A stretch of 21,711 nt of DNA from assembly GCA_038215095.1 (NCBI GenBank), contig JBBQRG010000052.1, positions 1 through 21,711 on the forward strand, written 5' to 3'. A model generated the notes under the pieces. That model was not told where the DNA came from, ran no database searches, and saw only the letters and a program-made list of their open reading frames with translations. This document shows positions 7,536-15,110 of the stretch, in pieces; the first letter of the stretch is position 1; every line of letters begins with the position of its first letter. Source of the DNA: DATACN01 sp038215095. GTDB lineage: Bacteria > Actinomycetota > Thermoleophilia > Solirubrobacterales > Thermoleophilaceae. A program made the translations under genes and the position numbers.

Positions 7536-9396
7536 CCCCGATGAAGCTGCCGAGCCGGCGGCGCAGGAGGAACACCGTCCCGAGGGCGAGCGCGATGGCG
7601 AGCGCCACGAGCCAAGCCGGCACCGACCTGCCCGAACGGGCGGCCAGGCGTGTCTTGCGGGCCGGGTCCGTCTTGAGCGTGGAGCCGTCGAGGCCGGGGG
7701 TCCGTGCGGCGGAGTGGACCGAGGCGGCGCTGCCGCCGCTTTTCGTGCTCCCGGCCCTGCCGTTCGCCTTTGCCGCCGCCCCCGGCTTGGCGTGCGCACT
7801 CTTCGGCGACGTGCGCCCGCCCTTGCTCGCGGCGGCCGCGGCAGCCGCGTGCGCGCGGTGCTTCCGGCGCGGCGCCGTCGCGATCGGCAGCGGCTTTCGG
7901 CGCAGGGCCATCAGCGCCTGGGCCGTCACCCACACCGGAGTCTGCGCGCTGGAGCGCGAGTAGCGCACGCTGCCGTCGGCGCGCTGGAGTCGCTTCAGGT
8001 AGGCGATGCCGCGCGCGGCGATGTCCGAGCCGGCGTGGGCGGCCACGAGGCCCTGGACCGCGTAGGCCGTGGACTGGGCGTTCGAGCTGGCGCCGCGCAG
8101 CGCACCGAAGCCGCCGTCGGCGTTCTGGCGCGCGCGCAGGAAGCCCACGGCGCGGCTCGTCACTCCGCCGCTGAGCCGGCCGGCCGCAACGAGCGCCTGC
8201 AGCACCGCCCCGGTCATGTCGGGGTCGCTGGCGGCGGAGGCGGCGATGCCGAAGCCACCGTCGGAGGCCTGGGCCTTCACGAGGTAACTCGCCTGGGCGG
8301 ACACGCCGGTCTGCCCCGCCGCCCGGAGCGCGAGCACGCCGAACGCCGTGTAGCTCACGAAGCCGGCGATCGAGCCGTTCTTGCGGCGCTTGGCCTTCAC
8401 CTTCGCCACGAGGTCGCGGCCGGCGAACTTGCGCGGGGAGAGCCCGGAGCTCGTCAGCACCAGGATGGTGCGCTCGATCGAGCCGATGTCGCTCATCGAG
8501 GCCGGGCTGCCGGCCAGGTAGCGCGTCAACGAGCGGCCGTGCGCGCGGTGGATGTCGCGCGGGTTGCGCCGCGCCGACGCCAGGCCGAGCGCGCTCCAGC
8601 CTGTCACCAGCGGGCTCGAGCTCTGCTTCGGCGCGCCCGGGAACCCGCCGTCGCGGTTCTGGGCGCGCAGCAGGTACGAGGCCGCCCTCGAGCCGGCCGA
8701 GGCCGCCTGTGCAGGCGGCGCTGCGGCGCCCGCCGCCACGGCCAGCGCGATCACCACGGCGGCCGCCACGGCAGCGCGCGGCGGGGCCTTCTCCCAGCGC
8801 ACCTCGAGCCGCGCTCGGTAGCGGCGCAGCGCCCGTATGAAGGCCGGCCCGATCACCAGGCAGAAGAGGACGTTGCCGATCGCATGGGCCAGGTTGTAGG
8901 GCAGCGAGCTGGCCGACACGGCTAAGTAGGAGTCGAGATCCTGGCGCGAGGCGAGCGTCCACTGGTAGACGTCCATCCAGGCGCCGAAGGCAAAGCCCGC
9001 GAAGCCACAGGCCACAGCGAGCCAGATCCGACTGGGCTCCCGCTTCCGGGCCATTCGCGCCAGCAGCGCCGCCCCCGCCCCCACGCCGCCCCAGCCGGCC
9101 ATCTGCCAGACGGTCCAGGGGCCCTGCGAGAGGAACACGTTCGACACCAGCGCGGTCACCGCCCCGACCGCGAAGCCCGGTATCGCGCCGAGCGTGTAGC
9201 CGGAGAACAGCACGATGTCCGTGGTGGGCTTCACGTTCGGGAAGGCCGCGAAGGCAAGGCGCCCCACCACAGCCAGCGCGGCGAGCGCCGCAACCAGGGC
9301 CAGGACGCGCGCCGGCGGGCGCTCGCGCTCGTACCAGAGGAAGCCGCCCAGCAAAACGAGCGCCAGCAGCACGAAGGAGCCGAGCTGCCAGCTCAT
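7519..9396 (-). CDS. ECF S component fused to transcobalamin-like alpha/alpha-barrel
   Basis: A 625-residue fusion, probably the B12-binding subunit of this operon. Residues 1-195 hold about six membrane helices with the S-component pattern FPNVKPTTD (52-60), GYTLGAIPGFAVGA (66-79) and QGPWTVWQMAGWG (91-103), resembling the CbrT-type cobalamin S components. A further helix at 208-228 leads outside. Residues 235-500 are prenyltransferase/squalene-cyclase-type repeats marked by NRDGGFP (247), SDGGFG (378), NADGGFG (425) and RADGSVRY (472). An Ala/Lys/Ser-rich linker (510-590) and a C-terminal helix followed by arginines (593-614) re-anchor it. The ATG overlaps the ATPase stop (ATGA). Fold assignment is good, cobalamin as substrate follows from the riboswitch, and the barrel's role is inferred. 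Confidence 0.85.
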   Translation of the reverse strand: MSWQLGSFVLLALVLLGGFLWYERERPPARVLALVAALAALAVVGRLAFAAFPNVKPTTDIVLFSGYTLGAIPGFAVGAVTALVSNVFLSQGPWTVWQMAGWGGVGAGAALLARMARKREPSRIWLAVACGFAGFAFGAWMDVYQWTLASRQDLDSYLAVSASSLPYNLAHAIGNVLFCLVIGPAFIRALRRYRARLEVRWEKAPPRAAVAAAVVIALAVAAGAAAPPAQAASAGSRAASYLLRAQNRDGGFPGAPKQSSSPLVTGWSALGLASARRNPRDIHRAHGRSLTRYLAGSPASMSDIGSIERTILVLTSSGLSPRKFAGRDLVAKVKAKRRKNGSIAGFVSYTAFGVLALRAAGQTGVSAQASYLVKAQASDGGFGIAASAASDPDMTGAVLQALVAAGRLSGGVTSRAVGFLRARQNADGGFGALRGASSNAQSTAYAVQGLVAAHAGSDIAARGIAYLKRLQRADGSVRYSRSSAQTPVWVTAQALMALRRKPLPIATAPRRKHRAHAAAAAAASKGGRTSPKSAHAKPGAAAKANGRAGSTKSGGSAASVHSAARTPGLDGSTLKTDPARKTRLAARSGRSVPAWLVALAIALALGTVFLLRRRLGSFIGASRSA

Positions 9397-10991
9397 GTGA
9401 CGAGCTCCCTGTGCAGCGCGGCCGCGCCCTCCTCGGGGGTCAGCGCCGCGCCGTCGAGAGCGCGAGCGACTTCTGTCGAGAAGTGCCAGCCGCCGGCCAG
9501 CACGTCGCGCGGCGGCCCGTCGGCGATCACCGTGCCGGGGCCCATCAGCACGACCCGCGTGGCGAAGCCGGCCGCGAACTCGGTGTCGTGGGTGGCCACC
9601 ACCACAGCGGCGCCGTCGGCCGCCAGCCGCTCGATGCGCTCCGTGAGCGCCTGCCTGTGCGGGCGGTCCATCCCGCGCGTGGGCTCGTCGAGCAGCACGG
9701 CGGCCTGGCCGCCGTCGCCCAGCGCCACTTCGAGCGCCAGCCGCTGGCGCTCGCCGCCCGAGAGGTCGCGCGGGTTCGAGCGCTCGCGCCCCGCCAGCCC
9801 CGCCGCCGCCAGCGCATCGCGGCCCGCCTCCTCCTCGGCGTGCTCGTGGATCAGGTAGTCGCCGGGGTTCTGCAGCAGCAGCGCCACGTCGCCAGCCCGT
9901 TCGACCTTGCCTCGCGTGGGCTCCACCAGCCCGCGCGCCAGCCGCAGCAGGGTGCTCTTCCCGGCGCCGTTTCGGCCCATCAGCGCCACCCGCTCGCCCG
10001 GCTCGAAGCGCACGTCCACCCCGCGCAGCACGACCGGCCCGTCCTCGAGCTCGAGCCACGCGCCGCGCAGCGCGACGGCGGCGGGCGCGGGCGGCCGTCG
10101 CCGGAACAGTCGCCGCGGCGGGCGCTCGGCAGGCGCCTCGTCGCTCGGGGCAGCCCCGGGCTCGAGGCCGCCGCTGCGCAGCGCGGCGCGCGCCTCCTTC
10201 ACCGACGCCGGCAGCGGACCCAGGCCCGCCAGCGAGAAGAGCCTCCCCACCGGGGTCACGAGCTCGGGTGCCGACCCCGCCGCCCAGCCGAGGAAGGCGC
10301 GCGGGTCCGCGTCGCAGGCGATGCGCCCGCCCGACAGCGCCAGCACGCGGTCGGCGGCCGGCAGGCAGCGCTCGAGGCGGTGCTCGGCCAGCACCACCGA
10401 GGTGCCCCAGTCCTCGTTGAGGCGGCGCAGCATCCAGATCAGCTCGTCGCCGGCCACGGGGTCGAGCTGAGAAGTCGGCTCATCGAGCAGCAGCAGGGCC
10501 GGCCGGTGCACGAGGGCGGCCGCGATCGCCACGCGCTGCAGCTCTCCGCCCGACAGCGTCTCGGTGCGGCGCTCCAGCAGGTGGCCAACGCCGAGCGCCA
10601 GCGCCGTCTCCTCCACGGCCCGCGCGACCGCGCCGGGCACCTCGCCGCGGTGCTCGAGCGGCAGCGCCAGCTCGGCGTGCACGCCGCCCATGACCACCTG
10701 GGTCTCGGGATCCTGGAACACCGTGCCGCACACCGCGGCCAGCTCGCCCGGCCCGTTGTCGCGCACGTCGAGCCCGCCCACCGAGAGCTCCCCCCGCACG
10801 TCGCCGCCGTGGAAGTGCGGCACCAGGCCGCAGAGCGCGCGCAGCAGCGTGGACTTGCCCGAGCCCGACGCGCCCGCGAGCACCGTGAAGCTGCCCGGCT
10901 CGAGCTGGAGCGAGACGTCGGTGAGCGCCGGAGCCGGCGCGCCGGGATAGGTGTAGGTCAGGCCCTCGACGGTCGCAAGGGGCTCAGCCAC
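9393..10991 (-). CDS. ecfA: ECF transporter ATPase, two ABC domains in one chain
   Basis: Energises the ECF importer by ATP hydrolysis at the inner membrane face. In 532 residues there are two complete nucleotide-binding domains. The first has Walker A GASGSGKST (40-48), signature LSGGE (146-150) and Walker B LLLLDE (166-171). The second has GRNGAGKST (339-347), LSGGE (410-414) and AVLLDE (431-436). A charged linker (265-305) joins them, so this is an EcfA1-EcfA2 fusion. Q-loop residues lie in VFQDPETQ (91-98) and LLQNPGD (372-378), as in ECF ATPases. The start is GTG at 10991, overlapping the ecfT stop by 8 bp. All catalytic motifs look intact in both halves. Confidence 0.95.
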   Translation of the reverse strand: MAEPLATVEGLTYTYPGAPAPALTDVSLQLEPGSFTVLAGASGSGKSTLLRALCGLVPHFHGGDVRGELSVGGLDVRDNGPGELAAVCGTVFQDPETQVVMGGVHAELALPLEHRGEVPGAVARAVEETALALGVGHLLERRTETLSGGELQRVAIAAALVHRPALLLLDEPTSQLDPVAGDELIWMLRRLNEDWGTSVVLAEHRLERCLPAADRVLALSGGRIACDADPRAFLGWAAGSAPELVTPVGRLFSLAGLGPLPASVKEARAALRSGGLEPGAAPSDEAPAERPPRRLFRRRPPAPAAVALRGAWLELEDGPVVLRGVDVRFEPGERVALMGRNGAGKSTLLRLARGLVEPTRGKVERAGDVALLLQNPGDYLIHEHAEEEAGRDALAAAGLAGRERSNPRDLSGGERQRLALEVALGDGGQAAVLLDEPTRGMDRPHRQALTERIERLAADGAAVVVATHDTEFAAGFATRVVLMGPGTVIADGPPRDVLAGGWHFSTEVARALDGAALTPEEGAAALHRELVT

Positions 10992-11865
10992 GCGCCACCC
11001 CCAGCCGCGCCGCGGCGCCCGCGAACGGAAGCCCGGCGAACGCCACCAGGCCCACGGCCAGCGCCAGCCCTCCCGGCCCGGTGGCCAGGTCCAGCGTCGG
11101 ATAGGTCTCCACCGCGCCCACGCCCGCCAAGCGGCCGGCCAGCGCGCAGGCAGCCACCGCCAGCGCCGCGCCGGCCACCCGCAGGTCGTGGCGCGACCAG
11201 GGCGTGTGCCGGTGCGCCGGGCGCCCGGCCAGCCCGTAGCCGCGCACCTCGAGCGCCGCTGCCACGTCCACGGCTCGGTCGAGCGCGCCCGACAGCGCGG
11301 CCCGCAGCACTGCGAGCCGCTCGGCCGGCCGCGCGCGGCAGCGCGCCGCGTCGCTCATGCGGCTGGCGTCGCGCGCGAGCACCGGCACCAGGCGCGTGGC
11401 CAGCGACGCCGTCAGCGCCGAGCGGTAGGAGACGCGGCGGAACAGCTTCAGCAGGTCATCTTGATCCACGGCCGCCGACATCAGGCCGAGCGCGGTCACG
11501 ATCACCACAACGCGGAAGCCCGCCAGAGCGCCGGACACGAGCGCCTCCAGCGTGATGTCGAAGCGGTGGCCGAGGAAGTCGCCGCCGCGCACGAGCAGCG
11601 TGTCGCCCTCCGAGTACACGAGCGGGTTCACCAGCGTCACGAGCAGCGCCAGCGGGAGCGACAGCCATAGCGTCCGCCGCACCTCCGCCCCCACCCCGGC
11701 GGCGCCGGCGGCCAGCAGCACGCCCGCCAGGGCCGCGCCGAGCACGAGCGGGTCCTCGTAGAGAGCGCCCGCCAGCGCGAAGGCGCAGCAGAAGCCCGCC
11801 GAGGCACCGGCGCGGGCCGCGTGCAGCGCGCTCGAGCGCGGCCGGTAGGTGGGCACGAATCTCAT
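10984..11865 (-). CDS. ecfT: ECF transporter transmembrane component EcfT
   Basis: The scaffold subunit that couples the ATPases to the S component. In 293 residues, hydrophobic helices fall at about 20-58, 65-83, 105-132 and 228-285. The cytoplasmic coupling region carries ALEVRGYGL (204-212), matching the Ala-x-x-x-Arg-Gly motif that contacts the ATPase groove. The ATG at 11865-11863 overlaps the stop of the lipoprotein gene (ATGA), and the end overlaps ecfA. With the double-ABC gene and the S component immediately downstream, this is a complete dedicated (group I-like) ECF transporter, not one sharing a general module. The longer upstream open frame is rejected because it lies inside the lipoprotein gene. 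Confidence 0.9.
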   Translation of the reverse strand: MRFVPTYRPRSSALHAARAGASAGFCCAFALAGALYEDPLVLGAALAGVLLAAGAAGVGAEVRRTLWLSLPLALLVTLVNPLVYSEGDTLLVRGGDFLGHRFDITLEALVSGALAGFRVVVIVTALGLMSAAVDQDDLLKLFRRVSYRSALTASLATRLVPVLARDASRMSDAARCRARPAERLAVLRAALSGALDRAVDVAAALEVRGYGLAGRPAHRHTPWSRHDLRVAGAALAVAACALAGRLAGVGAVETYPTLDLATGPGGLALAVGLVAFAGLPFAGAAARLGVARG

Positions 11866-12788
11866 CGCTTGGCCAGCGGCAGCTTCTCGACCAAGCGCCC
11901 GGTGGCCGCCACCGCGAACGCGTTCCTCAGCTTGCCTGCGTCGAGCGTGCGCGCCGCCGTCGCGACGCCCTTGGGGTCGAGGCCCGTCACCAGCCACACC
12001 GCGTCACCCTGCGAGTCCTGCGTGGCGGCCACGATGCCCGTGCCCTCGCCCGGCAGCACGCGGCGCGCGGGCTTTCCCTTCTCGTCGAGCAGCGATAGCG
12101 AGCTGCCGTCGGCGGCGAAGCGCGCGAACACGCCGCTCCGGCGCGGCCCCTTCTCGAGCGCCGCCGCGGCGCTCACCAGGCGCGCCTCCTTCCACGGCGC
12201 AACCACCACGCGGAGCACCTTCTCGGTGCCGGGCGCCCCCAGGGTGCTGCTCGAGGTCGGGACGTCCAGCCGTTCCAGCCTGCGCTTCACCTCGGCGCAC
12301 GGTCCCTTGCCGGGGTCGTCGCACTCCACCCGCACGGGCGGCCGCTTGCCCTTGGTCCCATGCAGGAACGGCTCGGGGAAGGAGCCCACGATGGCCGGCA
12401 CCCTCATCGTGGCGCTCCAGTCGCGGCGGTCCCACTGAACGTGGTCCCCGGGCGACAGGCCGTAGTCCGCCGCGCCCACGCTCGACTCCATGCCGTTGAC
12501 CCAGAAGAACCAGTCCACGTGGCCGCCCTCGCCGCCACCCTCGAGGCCGTTGATCGACTGCACGAAGCCGCCGCCGAAGCGCGTGGTGATCTTGAAGCGC
12601 GAGCGCAGGAAGCGCATGACCGTGGACCCCTCGCGCACCTTCGCGAGCTTCGCCTCGCCGAGCTGGACCCGGCCGAAGTCGCGCGTGACGCGCAGCTGTG
12701 CGCCGTCGCCCTTGCGCTGCGCTCCCTCCCCGAGGCCGCAGCCGGCCAGCGCCAGCCCGCAGCCGAGCAGTGCGGCGATCCGAAGCAC
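11862..12788 (-). CDS. Lipoprotein with DUF4430 (transcobalamin-C-like) domain
   Basis: A predicted cell-surface lipoprotein of 308 residues. The leader has a lipobox LAGC with Cys17. The DUF4430 region (about 52-120) is the clearest of the three in the operon: FVQSINGLEG (75-84), then WFFWVNGMESSVGAADYGL (93-111) and SPGDHVQW (112-119), the standard pattern of the beta domain that caps cobalamin in transcobalamin and intrinsic factor. Residues 130-308 form a second region that I do not recognise. The GTG at 12788-12786 lies 4 bp after the stop of the previous gene and directly precedes the lipoprotein leader. Followed by ecfT with an ATGA overlap. Binding of B12 is inferred from family and riboswitch. 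Confidence 0.82.
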   Translation of the reverse strand: MLRIAALLGCGLALAGCGLGEGAQRKGDGAQLRVTRDFGRVQLGEAKLAKVREGSTVMRFLRSRFKITTRFGGGFVQSINGLEGGGEGGHVDWFFWVNGMESSVGAADYGLSPGDHVQWDRRDWSATMRVPAIVGSFPEPFLHGTKGKRPPVRVECDDPGKGPCAEVKRRLERLDVPTSSSTLGAPGTEKVLRVVVAPWKEARLVSAAAALEKGPRRSGVFARFAADGSSLSLLDEKGKPARRVLPGEGTGIVAATQDSQGDAVWLVTGLDPKGVATAARTLDAGKLRNAFAVAATGRLVEKLPLAKR

Positions 12789-12792
12789 GCCG

Positions 12793-13494
12793 TCAATGCA
12801 CCACGACCCGTTCGCTGAATGAGCGAACGAGCCCCTTCTTCGAGGCGTAGGCCTTGTAGCTGCCGGGGGGCACCGCGAAGTGGGCGACACCGGTGGCATC
12901 GGTGAGCTGGATGGCGCCGCCGAGCTTGACCGCCGCGCCCGCCACCGCAACTCCGTGGCCCCGGTCGTCATAGCCGCGCACGGTAGTCGCCACGCCGCCG
13001 GGCTCCGCCGCCGGCTTCAGCTCCAGCGTGCGCTGGCAGCCACCGTTGAGGAGCAGGCAGTAGAACCACGTCACGCGCTGTCCCTTTCGCAGCCGGTGGC
13101 CGTTCCCGAACGGGCCGCTCGGATCCGCCGCGCCCGCGGTGGCCGCCTTGTGCCCGACCTTGTAGGTCCAGCCGTTCTGACCCCTGTTGCGCTCGGATCC
13201 GATGCCGCTCACGAACAGCCCGCTGCCGTCGCGGGCACGGCGCGTGCAGGAGCCGAAGTCGCGCAGGCGCAGGCGCCCGGCCTTCGAGCGCGCGAGCAGC
13301 GCGAGGGCGGTGCCGGTGCCGGCCGCGCACCTGTTGTGCCCGACCTTCACCAGCACTCCCTTGGTCGATGCCTTCTTCGCCACGGCCTTCCCGCTCTTGA
13401 ACACCACGAGCTGCTGCAACACGGGTGCCTTGGCCTGGGCGGCGGCCGGAGCCGCCGCCAGGACCAGGACCGTCAAGGCCGCGGCGCGCCGCAT
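12793..13494 (-). CDS. Secreted DUF4430-like protein with Ig-like C-terminal domain
   Basis: A protein of 233 residues with a typical signal peptide (RR, a hydrophobic stretch at 4-18, cleavage near AQA at 19-21). The middle (about 28-160) resembles a DUF4430 domain: GWTYKVGHK (108-116), GNGHRLRKGQRVTWFYC (130-146), the usual Gly-Trp-x-Tyr then Gly-x-x-Val-x-Trp-x-Tyr ending. Cysteines at 56, 83, 146 and 153 could form two disulfides. Residues 165-233 look like a carboxypeptidase-regulatory or Ig-like beta-sandwich (TDATGVAHFAVPPGSYKAYA). No membrane anchor is seen. The start ATG shares one base with the stop of the upstream gene (TGATG), a translational-coupling arrangement. Confidence 0.75.
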   Translation of the reverse strand: MRRAAALTVLVLAAAPAAAQAKAPVLQQLVVFKSGKAVAKKASTKGVLVKVGHNRCAAGTGTALALLARSKAGRLRLRDFGSCTRRARDGSGLFVSGIGSERNRGQNGWTYKVGHKAATAGAADPSGPFGNGHRLRKGQRVTWFYCLLLNGGCQRTLELKPAAEPGGVATTVRGYDDRGHGVAVAGAAVKLGGAIQLTDATGVAHFAVPPGSYKAYASKKGLVRSFSERVVVH

Positions 13495-14882
13495 CAGCGC
13501 ACGGGCGCCACGGCGTCGAGCTCCACCGGGCCGCCGCCCAGCGCCTTCAGGCGCAGGCTGTGCCGGCCGCCCTTGCGCGCGGCGCTCAGGTAGAGCAGCG
13601 AGCGCTGCTTCGGCTTGCCGCGCAGCTTCAGCACCTTTCGGTGGCCGTCGATCGTGAGCAGCAGCCTGCCGCCCTTTCGCAGCTTGCGCCCCACGAGCGC
13701 CACGCGGCGGCCGCTGTAGCTCATACGGGCGGTCGCGCCGGCTTGGCTCGTGCGCACCACCTTGCCGCCCCAGGCGCCACTCGACCTCAGCCGCTTCCAG
13801 CCCTTCGAGTAGCGCAGGTCGCCGTCGTCGAACGGCACCGTCACCTTGTCCGTGGCGAACGGGCCGCGGTTGTTGGCCCGGTCGAACGCGCTGACGCGGA
13901 ACTCGTAGCTCTGCCCGGCCTTGCCGCGGAAGCGCCTGCTGATGTCCGGCGAGCGGGCCATCAGCGTCTTCCAGCTGTTCGAGCGCAGGTCGCGCCCCTC
14001 GAGCGTGAAGCCGGACAGGCCGCTGCCGCCCTTGCCGTCATCGCCCTGCCAGGCGACCGTGAACGTGCGCGAGCTCGACCCGCTGCTGGCGAAGCGCGGC
14101 ACGAGCAGCTCCGACGTCGGCCCGGTGTGGTCGCCCGAGGTGCAGGGCGCGGCGCCGGGCGGGTCCACGCAGAGCACCAGCGAGTTGGAGCGCACCGCGA
14201 ACTGCTTCTCGGCCTTCAGGCGATAGACGCCGGCATTGGCGAAGCTGACCGTCGCGGTGCCGTCGGAAGCGGTGGTTGAGCCGCTGACCGTGGCGCCCGG
14301 CTCGCCCGACGGGTTCGCTCCGCTCACGACCTTCACCTTCACCGGCTGGCCGGTGAGCGCCGTGGTCGGCCCGCTGAGCTTCAACGCCCGGTCGTCGTTG
14401 AAGTCGGACAGGCCCCAGAGGACATCGTCGCCCGAGTGCACGCGCTGCTGGCAGCCGCCCTCGCTGGCGAAGTTGAACGCGATCCAGAGCGACCAGTACT
14501 CGTGGCTCGAGTCGATCGTGTCCCCCTCGATCTGGCTGATGAAGTAGTCGGGGAAGCTCGGGTCGGTGGAGTAGGTGCCGTCCCAGCTGAAGCCGCTGGT
14601 CCTGGCCGCGTCGTCGAGCGCGGACGTGGCCGTCGGCCCCGGCTGGGGCTCGGGTGTGGGGCCGTTGGTGCCGTCGCATTCGTGGGTGCCGCCCTGCGCG
14701 GTTGTCACGTCGTGGCCGCCGGTGGTGATCGGTCCGTCGAACAGCGTCCTGGTGTGCCCTTCGATGCGCAGGTTCACGCTCGCCGGCGTGGCGAGGGCGG
14801 CGCTCGGCAAGGCGAGCGCGGCCAGCGCGCACGCAAAAGCAGCGCAGCGCGCAGGTGGGTTCCGGTCGGTCATGTGGGCCAT
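13494..14882 (-). CDS. Secreted multi-domain protein, DUF4430-like plus beta-sandwich domains
   Basis: The first gene of the riboswitch-controlled operon, 462 residues. A signal peptide covers about 1-32 (hydrophobic 14-30, cleavage near ALA). Residues 36-160 resemble a divergent DUF4430 domain, with a DGPITTGGHDV stretch and ending YWSLWIAFNF and HSGDDVLWGL (149-158). Next come an Ig-like unit (165-240, SDGTATVSFANAGVYRLKA) and a fibronectin-III-like unit (255-350, with SYEFRVSAFDRANNRGP). A basic C-terminal beta domain (355-462) follows; its segment RVALVGRKLRKGGRLLLTID resembles a carbohydrate-binding-like sandwich. AGGAAGGG directly precedes ATG 14882, and a second ATG at 14873 is possible. 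Probable surface-exposed B12 or B12-complex binder; that role is inferred. Confidence 0.75.
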   Translation of the reverse strand: MAHMTDRNPPARCAAFACALAALALPSAALATPASVNLRIEGHTRTLFDGPITTGGHDVTTAQGGTHECDGTNGPTPEPQPGPTATSALDDAARTSGFSWDGTYSTDPSFPDYFISQIEGDTIDSSHEYWSLWIAFNFASEGGCQQRVHSGDDVLWGLSDFNDDRALKLSGPTTALTGQPVKVKVVSGANPSGEPGATVSGSTTASDGTATVSFANAGVYRLKAEKQFAVRSNSLVLCVDPPGAAPCTSGDHTGPTSELLVPRFASSGSSSRTFTVAWQGDDGKGGSGLSGFTLEGRDLRSNSWKTLMARSPDISRRFRGKAGQSYEFRVSAFDRANNRGPFATDKVTVPFDDGDLRYSKGWKRLRSSGAWGGKVVRTSQAGATARMSYSGRRVALVGRKLRKGGRLLLTIDGHRKVLKLRGKPKQRSLLYLSAARKGGRHSLRLKALGGGPVELDAVAPVR

Positions 14883-14907
14883 CCCTTCCTCGAGGGGTCG
14901 GTGTATG

Positions 14908-15069
14908 CGGCCGGAGGAAGGTCTCCTGGCTTACGGGCTCGGTGGCTGCGCCTTCCCGGGACGCCGGTGGCATCCCAGTGGCTGACTCGCGTCGTACAGC
15001 CCTCTCATCACCCGGTCACAGTGGCGGGACCGCGCCGGATTCACACCGGACTTCCCTGGCCACCGGCCG
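14908..15069 (-). ncRNA. Cobalamin riboswitch
   Basis: On the minus strand the conserved core is complete. A closing stem CGGCCGG (15069-15063) pairs with CCGGCCG (14914-14908). After it come CCGGTGTGAATCCGG, the CCGCCACTGTGA block, GTCAGCCACTGGGATGCC, GGGAAGGCGC, and the B12 box AAGCCAGGAGACCT at 14932-14919. These elements are diagnostic of the AdoCbl-type cobalamin riboswitch. The end lies 26 bases before the first operon gene, so repression of translation by bound B12 is the likely mode; no intrinsic terminator is seen. A TTGACC hexamer at 15102-15097 could be a -35, but I see no well-spaced -10. Confidence 0.95.
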
Positions 15070-15110
15070 TTATGGACGGGGCAAGCCTATCCCCGGGGTC
15101 AAGCTCCGCG

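Noticed and set aside
15070..15110. Promoter for the riboswitch transcript with TTGACC at 15102-15097
   Set aside because: No -10 hexamer at 16-18 bp; the only A/T-rich candidates are at wrong spacing.
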